Source: Aeromonas aquatica (GTDB lineage Bacteria > Pseudomonadota > Gammaproteobacteria > Enterobacterales > Aeromonadaceae). From it: a stretch of 64,000 bases of DNA. The position numbers were made by a program, and so were the translations under genes. Location of the stretch: the NCBI RefSeq assembly GCF_000764655.1, contig NZ_JRGL01000101.1:1-64000 (forward strand), in the 5' to 3' direction. Below the pieces are notes generated by a model that had not been told where the DNA came from, did not search any database, and saw only the letters and a program-made list of their open reading frames with translations. Below, one piece after another: positions 9,683 to 18,436 of the stretch (position 1 is the stretch's first letter; each line of letters starts with the position of its first letter).

Positions 9683-10399
9683 GTGCACTATTTACTGCTG
9701 GGAATGATGCTGTTGTGCGCCTTTGCCGCCAACGCGGGGATGGATCCTCAACAATTGAAACAGACCATAGCCCAGCGTCTCGGCGTGCGGGTCTTCCTGA
9801 TCGACGAGACCCCGGTGCCTGGCCTCTTCCTGCTGGGCACGTCTCAGGGGCTGATCTACAGCGATGCCAGGGGCGACTATGTGCTGCAGGGCTCCATGCT
9901 GGATCTGGGTCACGGCATGAAAAATCTCACCATGCTGGACCAGCAACGCCAGCGCCGGCTGGCCCTGGCCCAGATCGGCGAGCAGCGGATGCAGCTCAAG
10001 GCTCCGCACGAGCGTCATCATCTCACCCTGTTTACCGAACTGGGTTGCCGCAACTGCCGGGCCACGCTGGATGAGTTGCCCATGCTGCAGGCGAGGGGGG
10101 TCAGTGTGCAGTTACTGCCGGTGCTCGGCCGCTTCGCCGATCTGGCCGATGCGCAGGCGCTCTGGTGCGATCCTGCGCTTCTGGGTGAACTCAGTCTCAG
10201 TGATCGTTTGCCTGCGGCCGGATGTAATGAGATCCTTGCCCATCATATCGGCCTGAGCCAGTGGCTCGGGATCAAGGCGTCACCGAGCTGGGTCCTGCCA
10301 AACGGGGATCTGGTGCGCGGTTACCAGCGCCCTGAACAACTGCTCAAGCTACTGGATCATATCGATGCCCCTGCAAATCCGTCGTCGTCCGCGAGTTGA
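9683..10399 (+). CDS. dsbC: DsbC-like thiol:disulfide isomerase with a CRNC active site
   Basis: A periplasmic protein of about 238 residues in the position of dsbC between xerD and recJ. The GTG at 9683 gives a signal peptide ending AANA; ATG 9614 and GTG 9671 are alternatives. An N-terminal dimerisation domain (about 20-100) precedes a thioredoxin fold whose active site is Cys122-Arg-Asn-Cys125, not the CGYC of DsbC. The cis-Pro loop reads ASPSWVL, and a second Cys pair (WCDP...AAGC) matches the structural disulfide of DsbC. Its 3' end overlaps recJ by 35 bp. The role as isomerase is inferred from fold and synteny, since the CxxC dipeptide sets redox potential. Confidence 0.75.
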   Translation: MHYLLLGMMLLCAFAANAGMDPQQLKQTIAQRLGVRVFLIDETPVPGLFLLGTSQGLIYSDARGDYVLQGSMLDLGHGMKNLTMLDQQRQRRLALAQIGEQRMQLKAPHERHHLTLFTELGCRNCRATLDELPMLQARGVSVQLLPVLGRFADLADAQALWCDPALLGELSLSDRLPAAGCNEILAHHIGLSQWLGIKASPSWVLPNGDLVRGYQRPEQLLKLLDHIDAPANPSSSAS

Positions 10400-12095
10400 T
10401 GATTCCCATCTGCCCGCCACCCTGCATCCCCTGCTTCGTCAAATCTTCGCCAGCCGCGGCGTGGAGGATCCCGCCCTGCTGGAGCGCAGCGCCAGCCAGC
10501 TGTTGCCGCCCCAGCGTCTGTTCGGCATGGAGCAGGCGGTGCCGCTGCTGGCCGCCGCCCTGAGCGCCCAGAAGCGCATCCTCATCGTCGGCGACTTCGA
10601 CTGTGACGGCGCCACCAGCTCGGCCCTGTGCGTGCTGGCGCTGCGGGCCATGGGGGGGAAGAGCATCGACTTTCTGGTGCCGAACCGCTTCGAATTCGGC
10701 TACGGCCTCACCCCGGAGATCGTCGAGCTGGCGGTGGTCCGGGGCGCCGAGTTCCTGATCACCGTGGATAACGGCATCTCCAGCATCGCCGGGGTGGCCG
10801 CCGCCAAGGCGGCCGGCATGCAGGTGCTGGTCACCGATCATCACCTGCCGGGTCATGAACTGCCCGCTGCCGATGCGATAGTGAACCCTAACCAGCGTGG
10901 CTGCGACTTCCCCTCCAAGTCCCTGGCCGGGGTGGGGGTCGCCTTCTACCTGATGGCGGCGCTCAACACCCATCTGCGCCAGACCGGCTGGTATGAGCGT
11001 CAGGGCATTCGCGTCCCCAATGTGGCGGACTATCTCGATCTGGTGGCCCTCGGCACAGTCGCCGACGTGGTGGCGCTGGATGGCAACAACCGCATCCTGG
11101 TCCATCAGGGGCTGCAGCGGATCCGGGCCGGTCGCTGCCGCCCCGGCATCCAGGCGCTGGTGGATGTGTCGGGCCGCGACGGTCGCCGCCTGTGCGCCGC
11201 CGATCTCGGCTTCGCGCTGGGCCCCAGGCTCAATGCGGTCGGCCGTCTCGATGACATGTCCCTCGGGGTCGCCTGCCTGCTGTGCGATGACATCAATCTG
11301 GCGCGCCAGCTGGCGGCCGAGATGGACAGCCTCAATCAGGAGCGCAAGGAGATAGAGCAGGGGATGCAGCAGGAGGCCCTCGCCACCCTGGAGCAGATCC
11401 GTTTTCGCGATGGCGAGGTGCCGTCCGGCATAGTGCTGCACAGAGACGAGTGGCATCAGGGGGTGGTGGGCTTGGTGGCCTCCAAGATCAAGGAGAAGTA
11501 CTACAGACCGGTGATCGCGTTTGCCGAGAGCAGCGACACCGAGCTCAAGGGCTCCGGTCGCTCCATCCCCGGCGTGCACCTGCGCGATGCGCTGGAGCTG
11601 CTCGATACCCGCCATCCCGGCCTGATGGGCAAGTTTGGTGGCCACGCCATGGCGGCGGGGCTGACCCTGCCCAAGGCAAACATAGAGGCGTTCGGCCGGG
11701 CATTTGAAGCCGTCATCGCCGAGCTGGTGACGCCGGAGCTGCTGACCGGGGTGCTGCTCACCGACGGCGAGCTGCTGCCGGACGAGCTCAGCCTGGAGCT
11801 GGCGGAGTTGATCCGTGCCTCCGGCCCCTGGGGCCAGGCCTTCCCCGAGCCGCTGTTCGACGGCGAGTTCGTGCTGGTGCAACAGCGGCTGGTGGGGGAG
11901 AAGCACCTCAAGCTGATGCTGACCACGGATTCCGGCCACGCGGTGGATGCCATCGCCTTCGGGGTCGATCTCAAGCGCTGGCCGGATGCCTCGGTGAAGC
12001 GGGTGCGGCTGGTCTATCGGCTCGATGTCAACGAGTGGCGCGGCAACCGCAGCGTCCAGCTGCTGGTAGAGCATCTGGAGGCCGCCGGTCTCTAA
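10365..12095 (+). CDS. recJ: Single-stranded-DNA-specific exonuclease RecJ
   Basis: A 576-residue RecJ. The DHH-family motifs are visible: VGDFDCDGATSSA, a second metal site in VTDHHLPGHELP, and the DHHA1 signature GSGRS (KGSGRSIPGVHLRDAL) followed by GGHAMAAGL. The 5'-3' ssDNA exonuclease acts in RecFOR recombination, mismatch repair and base excision repair. It overlaps dsbC by 35 bp, so the two are co-transcribed. In E. coli recJ is followed by prfB; here it ends at a terminator. Confidence 0.96.
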   Translation: MPLQIRRRPRVDDSHLPATLHPLLRQIFASRGVEDPALLERSASQLLPPQRLFGMEQAVPLLAAALSAQKRILIVGDFDCDGATSSALCVLALRAMGGKSIDFLVPNRFEFGYGLTPEIVELAVVRGAEFLITVDNGISSIAGVAAAKAAGMQVLVTDHHLPGHELPAADAIVNPNQRGCDFPSKSLAGVGVAFYLMAALNTHLRQTGWYERQGIRVPNVADYLDLVALGTVADVVALDGNNRILVHQGLQRIRAGRCRPGIQALVDVSGRDGRRLCAADLGFALGPRLNAVGRLDDMSLGVACLLCDDINLARQLAAEMDSLNQERKEIEQGMQQEALATLEQIRFRDGEVPSGIVLHRDEWHQGVVGLVASKIKEKYYRPVIAFAESSDTELKGSGRSIPGVHLRDALELLDTRHPGLMGKFGGHAMAAGLTLPKANIEAFGRAFEAVIAELVTPELLTGVLLTDGELLPDELSLELAELIRASGPWGQAFPEPLFDGEFVLVQQRLVGEKHLKLMLTTDSGHAVDAIAFGVDLKRWPDASVKRVRLVYRLDVNEWRGNRSVQLLVEHLEAAGL

Positions 12096-12126
12096 TATCC
12101 GCACCTCTGTCTACGTCGCTCAAGCC

Positions 12127-12155
12127 AACGGCCACCCTCGGGTGGCCGTTTTGTT
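12127..12155 (+). terminator. Rho-independent terminator after recJ
   Basis: AACGGCCACC, loop CTCG, GGTGGCCGTT, then TTGTT. The 10-bp stem begins 30 bp past the recJ stop. Confidence 0.82.
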
Positions 12156-12217
12156 ATGGGAAATGGGACGGGGGAGTTGACCCGTCTATGGCTTCACAGT
12201 TTAAGCTCTCTTTCATA

Positions 12218-12234
12218 GGGTCGACTGACGACCC
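12218..12234 (+). promoter_or_regulatory. Inverted repeat upstream of the MerR gene (candidate operator)
   Basis: GGGTCG-ACTGA-CGACCC is a perfect 6+6 inverted repeat about 20 bp before the MerR start codon. MerR-family regulators bind dyads in their own promoter spacers, so this is a plausible autoregulatory site. No matching -35/-10 pair was firmly identified. Confidence 0.4.
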
Positions 12235-12252
12235 GCACCAAGAGTGGTTGCC

Positions 12253-13434
12253 ATGAAAATATCCGAACTGGCGCGCCGCTGCGGCCTCGCCCGCTCCACC
12301 CTGCTCTATTACGAGAAGCTGGGGGTGATCGAGGGTGTGCGGGCTGCCAACGGCTATCGCCACTACGACGAGGCCGATCTGCAGCGGTTGCAGATGGTGC
12401 AGGCGCTACAGGCCGGTGGCCTCAGCCTCAAGCAGTGTCTAGCCTGCCTGGCGGGGGAGATCGATCAGGCTGCACTGCGGGCAAGGGTTGAGGAACTCGA
12501 CATTGAGCTGGCCCGCATGCAGCGGGCCCGGGATCTGCTGGCGGATCTGGCGGGCATGAGTGCTCACTCCGGCGAGGCGTTCAAGGCCTGGCAGCTGCAA
12601 CTGCGGCGAGAGGCGCCCCAGGCCTATTTCGACTGGGTGATGAGGCAGGGATTCAGCGAGAAGGATCGCTATCAGCTGCAGTGGCTCAGCAAAGACATGA
12701 ACGAACACCAGCGATACATTCGCGATTTCAAACTGCTGCTGGATGGCATGAGCCACTGGGGGCCGGGAGATCGCGCCTTTACCCAGCAGCAGTTCGAGGC
12801 CCTCGCCATGACCCCCAACCGCATCCTCGACATCGGTTGCGGGCGTGGCGCCGCCACCCTGGCGCTGGCTCAGGTGTGCGACGCCCCCATCCTGGCCATC
12901 GATCTCGATGAGACGGCCCTGGCCGCCCTCGATCGTTAGGCCAGGGCGGCGGGCTATGAGCAGGTGAGCACCCTGTGCGCCAATATGGCGGCCTTGCCCT
13001 TGGAACTGGCGCCCGCCGACCTCATCTGGGCCGAAGGTAGTGCCTACCTGATGGGCGTGGCCAATGCACTGAAAGCCTGGCGTCCGCTGCTGTCCGGCCC
13101 GGATGCCTGCATCGTGCTGAGCGAGCTGGTGTGGCTGACCGATACCCCGCCAATGGAGGCGCAGGCGTTCTGGCAACAGGCCTATCCTGCGATGCAGACG
13201 CTGACCGGTCTGCTCGAGACGGTGCAGGCGGCGGGCTATCGCTGCCTCTCCCACACCCTGTTGCCGACGGCGGCCTGGCACAACTATCTGGATCCTGTAG
13301 AGGCTAATCTGGCGCGCCATCGCGGCGAGCTGGGGGAGAGTGCAGCCTATCAGGATCTGAGCCGGGAACTGGCCATGCATCGCCAATATCTGGGCAGCTA
13401 TGGCTATGTGATCTGCTGCCTGCAGGCCGTCTGA
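12253..13434 (+). pseudogene. MerR-type regulator fused to a SAM methyltransferase, interrupted by an in-frame TAG
   Basis: Residues 1-70 are a MerR winged helix (MKISELARRCGLARSTLLYY) followed by a coiled segment. From about residue 190 a class I methyltransferase begins (ILDIGCGRGAATLALA, then LAIDLDETALAALDR). A TAG at 12937-12939 stops the frame after 228 residues. The same frame continues directly as ARAAGYEQVSTLCANMAALP and the rest of the methyltransferase to 13434. Total length would be 393 residues, with a single CAG-to-TAG change the likeliest cause. Either it is a nonsense pseudogene giving a truncated regulator, or a base-call error. The in-frame continuation without other damage suggests a recent event. 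Confidence 0.85.
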
Positions 13435-13476
13435 ACATCTCATCGAATGAACAGAGAGCCAACAGAGAAAAACAAC

Positions 13477-13980
13477 ATGAATATTCTTATTCGCCCCGAA
13501 GTGGGTACTGACCATGACGCTATCGAGGCGGTGACCGTTGCCGCCTTCCTCGAGGCACCCCATACCGACCACAACGAGCAGCAGATCATCCGCGACTTGC
13601 GGGTGGCGGGGGCACTCAGCCTGTCGCTGGTTGCCGAACGGGAAGGCCAGGTGGTCGGTCACCTCTGCTTCTCGCCGGTGACCATCACCGATGGCAGTCA
13701 GGGCTGGTTTGGCCTTGGCCCCATCGCCGTCTCCCCTGCGTTGCACGGCAAGGGGGTGGGCTCGCGTCTGATGGCGGCAGGTTTGGCCGCCCTCGAGGCA
13801 AATGGGGCGGCAGGTTGCGTGGTGCTGGGGGATCCCGGTTTCTACGGCCGCTTCGGCTTCCTGGCCGATGAGCGGCTGGTGCTGCCCGGCATACCGCCTG
13901 AGTACTTTATGGCCCGGCGGTTTAGGGATGAGCAGGCCCGCGGCGAGGTGAGCTATCACGCCGCCTTCCATCAGGGGTGA
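13477..13980 (+). CDS. GNAT family N-acetyltransferase (YhbS-like)
   Basis: A 167-residue GNAT. The acetyl-CoA-binding motif A is seen as GLGPIAVSPALHGKGVGSRL, followed by the late beta-strand GFYGRFGF typical of the YhbS subgroup. Start ATG 13477 fits the family N-terminus (MNILIRPE). It lies 42 bp after the broken MerR-methyltransferase frame and may share its transcript. The substrate is unknown. Confidence 0.85.
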   Translation: MNILIRPEVGTDHDAIEAVTVAAFLEAPHTDHNEQQIIRDLRVAGALSLSLVAEREGQVVGHLCFSPVTITDGSQGWFGLGPIAVSPALHGKGVGSRLMAAGLAALEANGAAGCVVLGDPGFYGRFGFLADERLVLPGIPPEYFMARRFRDEQARGEVSYHAAFHQG

Positions 13981-13990
13981 GAAGCAGGAA

Positions 13991-14019
13991 CAGGGGAGCC
14001 ATGGCTCCCCTGTTTTTTT
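13991..14019 (+). terminator. Rho-independent terminator after the GNAT gene
   Basis: CAGGGGAGCC-AT-GGCTCCCCTG followed by seven T residues, just past the stop codon. Confidence 0.88.
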
Positions 14020-14175
14020 GGGGGAGAGATGGTGAATATTCATTGCCAGCCTACGGTATCAGGCAGCGGTTTCATCTCCTGAACCTGGATTTTGGCCCGG
14101 CTGAACATGGGTTGGCGACCCGTTTTGTGATATATTCGGCTCCTTCCCCTTGCGTCCCCGAAGGAGCCTGATCCC

Positions 14176-14598
14176 TTGCCAGGCCTTGGTCGTTTACAGA
14201 CTGGGCTGATGTCTCTTTTCATCGCCTGCATCCTGTGGCTGGCGGCCCTCGCGGCGGCCGGGCTGGATGCATCCGTGCGCATCGCCCAAGCCGAGAGGCC
14301 GGTGGCGCAGCAGCTGTACGAGGCGTCGGACAGTCGACTGACCGAGGAGATCGGCCTGCCCCCCGGCGGCCAGTGGCGGCTCAGCTTCGAGCAGGGACGA
14401 CGGTTGGAAGGGGTCGATCCCGAGCGCTATCGTATGCTGCTGGCCTGGTTCCAGCACGACATTCAGGGCTGGCTCTGGGGCCTGATGTTCTTTCTGCCCC
14501 TCATCTACCTCAGGCAAGTGCCTGTTCACTTCGGCTATCTCCATCGGCGCCTGCTGGGGTGCCGCCATCTCAGATTCAGGTTCTGCCACGGCGACTGA
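14176..14598 (+). CDS. Small inner-membrane protein of unknown function
   Basis: I do not recognise this 140-residue protein. The proposed TTG start at 14176 has AAGGAG nine bases upstream; ATG 14209 is the alternative. A hydrophobic helix at residues 11-28 (MSLFIACILWLAALAAAG) is followed by a polar, probably periplasmic segment with an AERPVAQQLYEAS stretch, then a second hydrophobic helix (GWLWGLMFFLPLIYL). The last 30 residues are unusually basic and Cys/His rich (RRLLGCRHLRFRFCHGD). That could be read-on after a frameshift near 14510; an alternative frame there gives a more hydrophobic tail. It precedes nqrE by 171 bp. Confidence 0.45.
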   Translation: MPGLGRLQTGLMSLFIACILWLAALAAAGLDASVRIAQAERPVAQQLYEASDSRLTEEIGLPPGGQWRLSFEQGRRLEGVDPERYRMLLAWFQHDIQGWLWGLMFFLPLIYLRQVPVHFGYLHRRLLGCRHLRFRFCHGD

Positions 14599-14769
14599 CG
14601 GCCGGCTCGCCATCCCGCGCGTGCCCGACCCAGCGTCTTCCTCATTGCATTCGGCTCTCCGAGCCATGCTGATTGCCGCCTCTGCTCGTTGCCGCGCCTT
14701 GTGATCCCTGTCCCGCCAGCATGATTGCGGCCGGGACCAGACTGTCCGTGCAACCCGTGAGCCGACCCG

Positions 14770-15369
14770 ATGGAATATTACCTAAACCTGTTCATTCACT
14801 CGATCTTTGTCGAAAACCTGGCCCTGGCCTTCTTCCTTGGCATGTGTACCTTCCTGGCCGTATCCAAGAACATCAACACCGCCTTTGGCCTCGGCATGAC
14901 GGTGCTGGTGGTGATGGTGATCGCCATTCCCCTCAACAACCTGATCTACCGCCATATACTGCGCCCAGACAGCACCTTCCTCGGCGAGTTTGATCTCAGC
15001 TTCCTCGATTTCATCGTCTACATAGGGGTGCTGGCGGCGCTGGTGCAGGTGATGGAGATGGTGCTGGACAAGTATTTCCCTACCCTTTATCACGCCCTCG
15101 GCATCTATCTGCCGCTGCTGACGGTGCACTGCGCCATCTTCGGCGGCGTCATGTTCATGGCCCAGCGGGACTACGACTTCATCGAATCCGTGGTTTATGG
15201 GGCGGGGTCGGGGCTTGGCTGGCTGCTGGCCATCGTCGCCATCGCCGGCCTGCGCCAGAAGATGAAGTACTCGGACGTGCCAAAAGGGCTGCGAGGCATC
15301 GGCATCACCTTCATAGTGACGGGGCTGATGTCGCTCGGCTTTATGTCGTTTTCCGGCATCTCGCTCTGA
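14770..15369 (+). CDS. nqrE: Orphan NqrE-like subunit of Na+-translocating NADH:quinone reductase
   Basis: A 199-residue, six-helix membrane protein of the NqrE/RnfA family. It is closer to NqrE by motifs: [11 protein letters not shown] near the start, [17 protein letters not shown] near the end and the terminal [10 protein letters not shown]. The two cysteines that in NqrE help bind the [2Fe-2S] cluster shared with NqrD are present (Cys26 and Cys121). The usual NCAIFGG is HCAIFGG here. NqrE normally sits in nqrABCDEF, but none of the other subunits is nearby. It is therefore probably a diverged second copy, and whether it joins a Nqr complex is unknown. Confidence 0.85.
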   Translation: MEYYLNLFIHSIFVENLALAFFLGMCTFLAVSKNINTAFGLGMTVLVVMVIAIPLNNLIYRHILRPDSTFLGEFDLSFLDFIVYIGVLAALVQVMEMVLDKYFPTLYHALGIYLPLLTVHCAIFGGVMFMAQRDYDFIESVVYGAGSGLGWLLAIVAIAGLRQKMKYSDVPKGLRGIGITFIVTGLMSLGFMSFSGISL

Positions 15370-15417
15370 GCGTCGGCTCGCCATGGCATGACGGAAGAGG
15401 GTTGATGACGGGGGCCA

Positions 15418-15939
15418 TCAAGCCAGCGTCTTGGCCATGTTGTAGCCCGTGATGTGAAAGCCGATCTCTTCGTAGAGCGCCCTGGCCCTCGGATTGTCAT
15501 AGGCGACTCTCAGCTTGATCTGGCTGACGCCAAGGCACTTCAAGTCGGCCTCCAGCACCGCCATGGCGGCCTTGCCATATCCCAGTCCGCGATGGGGCGG
15601 GAGTATGTAGAAGTCATAGATAAAGGTGGTGTGGGCGGCGCTGTCGAGGCTGTGCCAGAGATAGCCGGCAATGCCCGCCGTCGGTGCGACTGAGCTCCCG
15701 ACATTGTCACTCACTGGGATGATGCAAAGCAGGCTCTGGCCCGGCGTGGCGGCTCCTTGGGGCAGGTGTTGCAGCAAGGAAGCCTCGGCTTGTTGGCGGG
15801 CATAGGCCAGGGTCAGCCCGTGATTGCTGGCAAGATCCTGGGCGTAGTCGTCGATGAAGTAGTCGCGATAGGCGGGGAAAGCCGCCTCATCCATGGGGAT
15901 CAGACGAACGATAGGGGTTGGCATCGGAGCTTCACTCAA
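15418..15939 (-). CDS. GNAT family N-acetyltransferase
   Basis: A 173-residue GNAT. The CoA-binding segment is FYILPPHRGLGYGKAAMAV, and the C-terminal signature NPRARALYEEIGF is typical of the Acetyltransf_1 group. The start may be 15939 or ATG 15924 (MPTPIVRLIPM), which differ by five residues. It reads leftward and converges with nqrE. The acetyl acceptor cannot be inferred. Confidence 0.85.
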   Translation of the reverse strand: MSEAPMPTPIVRLIPMDEAAFPAYRDYFIDDYAQDLASNHGLTLAYARQQAEASLLQHLPQGAATPGQSLLCIIPVSDNVGSSVAPTAGIAGYLWHSLDSAAHTTFIYDFYILPPHRGLGYGKAAMAVLEADLKCLGVSQIKLRVAYDNPRARALYEEIGFHITGYNMAKTLA

Positions 15940-16021
15940 GGAAAGGGAGTCGCCACCTTAACCCCGGAATCGGGAATTAGCCAAGGGGTTGGCTGGGAGT
16001 GTCGAGTCCGACATGTTCAAC

Positions 16022-16050
16022 AAGAAGAGCGCCCTTGGGCGCTCTTCTTT
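16022..16050 (-). terminator. Hairpin terminator after lipA
   Basis: AAGAAGAGCGCCC-TT-GGGCGCTCTTCTT is a 13-bp near-perfect palindrome about 40 bp past the lipA stop. The T-rich arm forms part of the stem, so it is strong structurally but has only a short free U-tract. Confidence 0.7.
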
Positions 16051-16088
16051 TAGCAGGAGAGGTTATCTGACCCCTCTTTCGGGCGAGG

Positions 16089-17054
16089 TTATTTGACCTC
16101 TTCGCCCTTGGCCTGCAGATCCGCATGGTAGGAGGAGCGCACGAAGGGGCCGCAGGCGGCGTGGGAGAAGCCCAGCCCCATGGCGACATCCTTGAGCTCG
16201 TCGAACTCTGCGGGCGGCACGTAGCGCTTCACCGGCAGGTGGTGGCGGCTCGGCTGCAGATACTGGCCCAGGGTCAGCATGTTAACGCCGTGCTCGCGCA
16301 GATCGGTGAGCACCTGCACGATTTCCTCGTTGGTCTCGCCGAGGCCCATCATGACGCCGGACTTGGTCGGCACATGGGGGTGCATCTCCTTGATGCGGCG
16401 CAGCAGCTCCAGGGACCACTTGTAGTCGGCGCCGGGGCGGGCGACACGATACATGCGCGGTGCGGTTTCCAGGTTGTGGTTGAACACGTCCGGCGGGGTC
16501 TCGCGGAACACCTCCAGCGCCTGCTCCATCCGGCCACGGAAGTCCGGGGTCAGGATCTCGATGCGGGTCTGGGGGCTGTGCTCGCGGATCTGCTTGATGC
16601 AGTCGGCGAAGTGCTGGGCACCGCCGTCACGCAAGTCATCGCGGTCCACCGAGGTGATCACCACGTATTTGAGCCCCATCTCCTTGATGGTCAGCGCCAG
16701 CTTCTTCGGCTCGTCGGGATCCAGCGCCAGCGGGCGGCCGTGGGCCACGTCGCAGAAGGGGCAGCGACGAGTACAGATGGCGCCCATGATCATGAAGGTG
16801 GCCGTCCCATGGTTGAAGCACTCCGCCAGGTTGGGGCAGGAGGCTTCTTCACAGACCGAGTGCAGCTTGTTCTTGCGCAGGGTGCTCTTGATGTGCTCGA
16901 TCTTCTGGCTCGACGGCGGCAGCTTGATCCGCATCCAGTCCGGCTTGCGTAGCACTTCCTCGTTGGGATCCGGCATGAATTTCACCGGGATCAGGGCCAT
17001 CTTGTCGCCATCGCGCAGCTTGACGCCCGGCTCCATACGAACGGGTTTGCTCAT
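16089..17054 (-). CDS. lipA: Lipoyl synthase LipA
   Basis: A 321-residue radical SAM enzyme that inserts two sulfurs into octanoyl-protein to make the lipoyl cofactor. Both cluster motifs are present: the auxiliary [4Fe-4S] ligands Cys68, Cys73 and Cys79 ([12 protein letters not shown]) and the radical SAM CxxxCxxC at Cys94, Cys98 and Cys101 (CTRRCPFC). The closing RSSYHAD supplies the conserved serine ligand. The ATG at 17052-17054 overlaps the stop of a mini-ORF that separates it from lipB. It is the last gene of the long leftward block. Confidence 0.97.
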   Translation of the reverse strand: MSKPVRMEPGVKLRDGDKMALIPVKFMPDPNEEVLRKPDWMRIKLPPSSQKIEHIKSTLRKNKLHSVCEEASCPNLAECFNHGTATFMIMGAICTRRCPFCDVAHGRPLALDPDEPKKLALTIKEMGLKYVVITSVDRDDLRDGGAQHFADCIKQIREHSPQTRIEILTPDFRGRMEQALEVFRETPPDVFNHNLETAPRMYRVARPGADYKWSLELLRRIKEMHPHVPTKSGVMMGLGETNEEIVQVLTDLREHGVNMLTLGQYLQPSRHHLPVKRYVPPAEFDELKDVAMGLGFSHAACGPFVRSSYHADLQAKGEEVK

Positions 17055-17143
17055 GATTCACTCTCGGTGTTTGTTATTGTCTGATTGATAGCCACCAGGG
17101 TCATCGCTGTGCCCTCATGGCCGCGCGGCATGGACGTGCTCAT
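17051..17143 (-). repeat. Chimeric mini-ORF duplicating the lipB/lipA junction
   Basis: A 30-codon ORF fits exactly between lipB and lipA. Its ATG overlaps the lipB stop (ATGA) and its TGA overlaps the lipA start (ATGA). Its C-terminal part, [11 protein letters not shown], copies the LipB end [11 protein letters not shown]. Its N-terminal part, MSTS...RGHEGTAMTLV, resembles the LipA start MSKP...[11 protein letters not shown] with gaps. It is the expected product of a tandem duplication spanning the gene boundary, now diverged. Whether it is translated or simply couples lipB to lipA translation is unknown. Confidence 0.75.
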
Positions 17144-17817
17144 GCCGCCTCTTCGGTATTGGTGATCGTTTGATAGCCGATCAGGCTGGCCAGCTCCATC
17201 ACCAGGATGGATTGCGCCTCGGCCACGCTCTGCGGGCCGCCCAGGGCGCTGGTCTGGGTCATGGCCATGCCCGCATAGCCGCACGGATTGATGCGCAGGA
17301 AGGGGGTCATGTCCATGTTGATATTCAATGCCAGGCCGTGGAAGGAGCAGCCCTTGCGGATGCGCAGGCCCAGCGAGGCCAGCTTGGCCTCCATACCGAG
17401 CGCGTTCTTCACGTAGACGCCGGGGGCATCGGCCTTGGCATAAGCCTCAATACCGCTCTTTGCCAGGGTGTTGATGATGGCGGTCTCGAGGCAGGTCACC
17501 AGCTCGCGCACCGTCAGCTTGCTGCGGCGCACATCCACCAGCACGTAGAGCACCAGCTGGCCGGGACCGTGATAGGTCACCTGGCCGCCGCGATCGCTCT
17601 GCACCACGGGGATGTCGCCGGGGGCGAGCAGGTGTTCGGCCTTGCCCGCCTGCCCCTGGGTGTAGACGGGATCGTGCTCCACCACCCAGAACTCATCGGG
17701 GGTGTCGGCGCAGCGCGTGTCGGTGAAGGCCTTCATGGCATCCCATACCGGTTGGTAGGGGCGGCGGCCCAACTGTCGGACGAGCAGCTGTGGCTGGGCA
17801 GGCGTTTGGAGTGACAT
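17140..17817 (-). CDS. lipB: Octanoyl-[acyl-carrier-protein] transferase LipB
   Basis: A 225-residue LipB that transfers octanoate from ACP to the lipoyl domains of 2-oxoacid dehydrogenases and GcvH, the step before LipA. Family motifs are [17 protein letters not shown] (substrate loop), the catalytic Lys in [18 protein letters not shown] and the catalytic Cys in NPCGYAGM. The start has family-typical spacing. It ends [11 protein letters not shown], and this end is repeated in the mini-ORF before lipA. Confidence 0.96.
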   Translation of the reverse strand: MSLQTPAQPQLLVRQLGRRPYQPVWDAMKAFTDTRCADTPDEFWVVEHDPVYTQGQAGKAEHLLAPGDIPVVQSDRGGQVTYHGPGQLVLYVLVDVRRSKLTVRELVTCLETAIINTLAKSGIEAYAKADAPGVYVKNALGMEAKLASLGLRIRKGCSFHGLALNINMDMTPFLRINPCGYAGMAMTQTSALGGPQSVAEAQSILVMELASLIGYQTITNTEEAA

Positions 17818-17902
17818 CTTTCCTCACTGACGGGCGCTTGAGCCGGCAAAAAACGGGATGGCAAATAATCGCTCGCCCCTGGGGCGGGGCGAGAGAGGTG
17901 AC

Positions 17903-18166
17903 TTACAGGACGTAGCGAACCAGCTCGATCTTGCCAAGTGCGGTGTACATGGCTTCGATGTGTTCCTTGCTCTGGGCGTTGACCGTCACCCGCACCGAGT
18001 GATAGTTGCCCTTACTGCTGGGCTGAACGGTCGGGCTGTAGGTACCGGGGGCGTGCTGCTGCAATACTTCGACCACCCTGTCCGGCAGGGCCGGGTCGGC
18101 CACGCCGAGCACCTTGAACGGGAACTTGCAGGGAAACTCCAGCAGTTCATCAAACTTGGTATTCAT
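17903..18166 (-). CDS. ybeD: YbeD/DUF493 family protein
   Basis: An 87-residue protein matching E. coli YbeD in length, N-terminus ([21 protein letters not shown]) and position between dacA and lipB. It has a small ferredoxin-like ACT-type fold in known structures, with no assigned biochemical activity. A hairpin CTCGCCCC/GGGGCGAG lies just after its stop at about 17873-17893 without a clear T-run. Confidence 0.93.
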   Translation of the reverse strand: MNTKFDELLEFPCKFPFKVLGVADPALPDRVVEVLQQHAPGTYSPTVQPSSKGNYHSVRVTVNAQSKEHIEAMYTALGKIELVRYVL

Positions 18167-18388
18167 TTACTCACCTTTTGGCGTCGTCATGAGACGACTT
18201 CATCTGTGATCTTGTATGGCCGATGAGGCATCAGGCCGCCAGTACCTGTCAATATGGGCATGACCCACGCCAGGATCAAGGTCCTGGCCGGTCGACAAGA
18301 CGTGGAAGTGCTGCTTTTTACCACAAATAGACCCTCGGCGGAACCTGCAGTTTGCAGGGTTATTCGCTCGCAATGGCCTTAACTGGAG

Positions 18389-18410
18389 AGCGGCGCCCAT
18401 TGGCGCCGCT
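18389..18410 (-). terminator. GC-rich hairpin after dacA (weak terminator candidate)
   Basis: AGCGGCGCC, a 4-base loop and GGCGCCGCT form a strong stem about 27 bp past the dacA stop. There is no run of U on either side, so it may be a processing or stability element. Confidence 0.4.
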
Positions 18411-18436
18411 CCTTTATCACTATTTTATGCTGTGGC

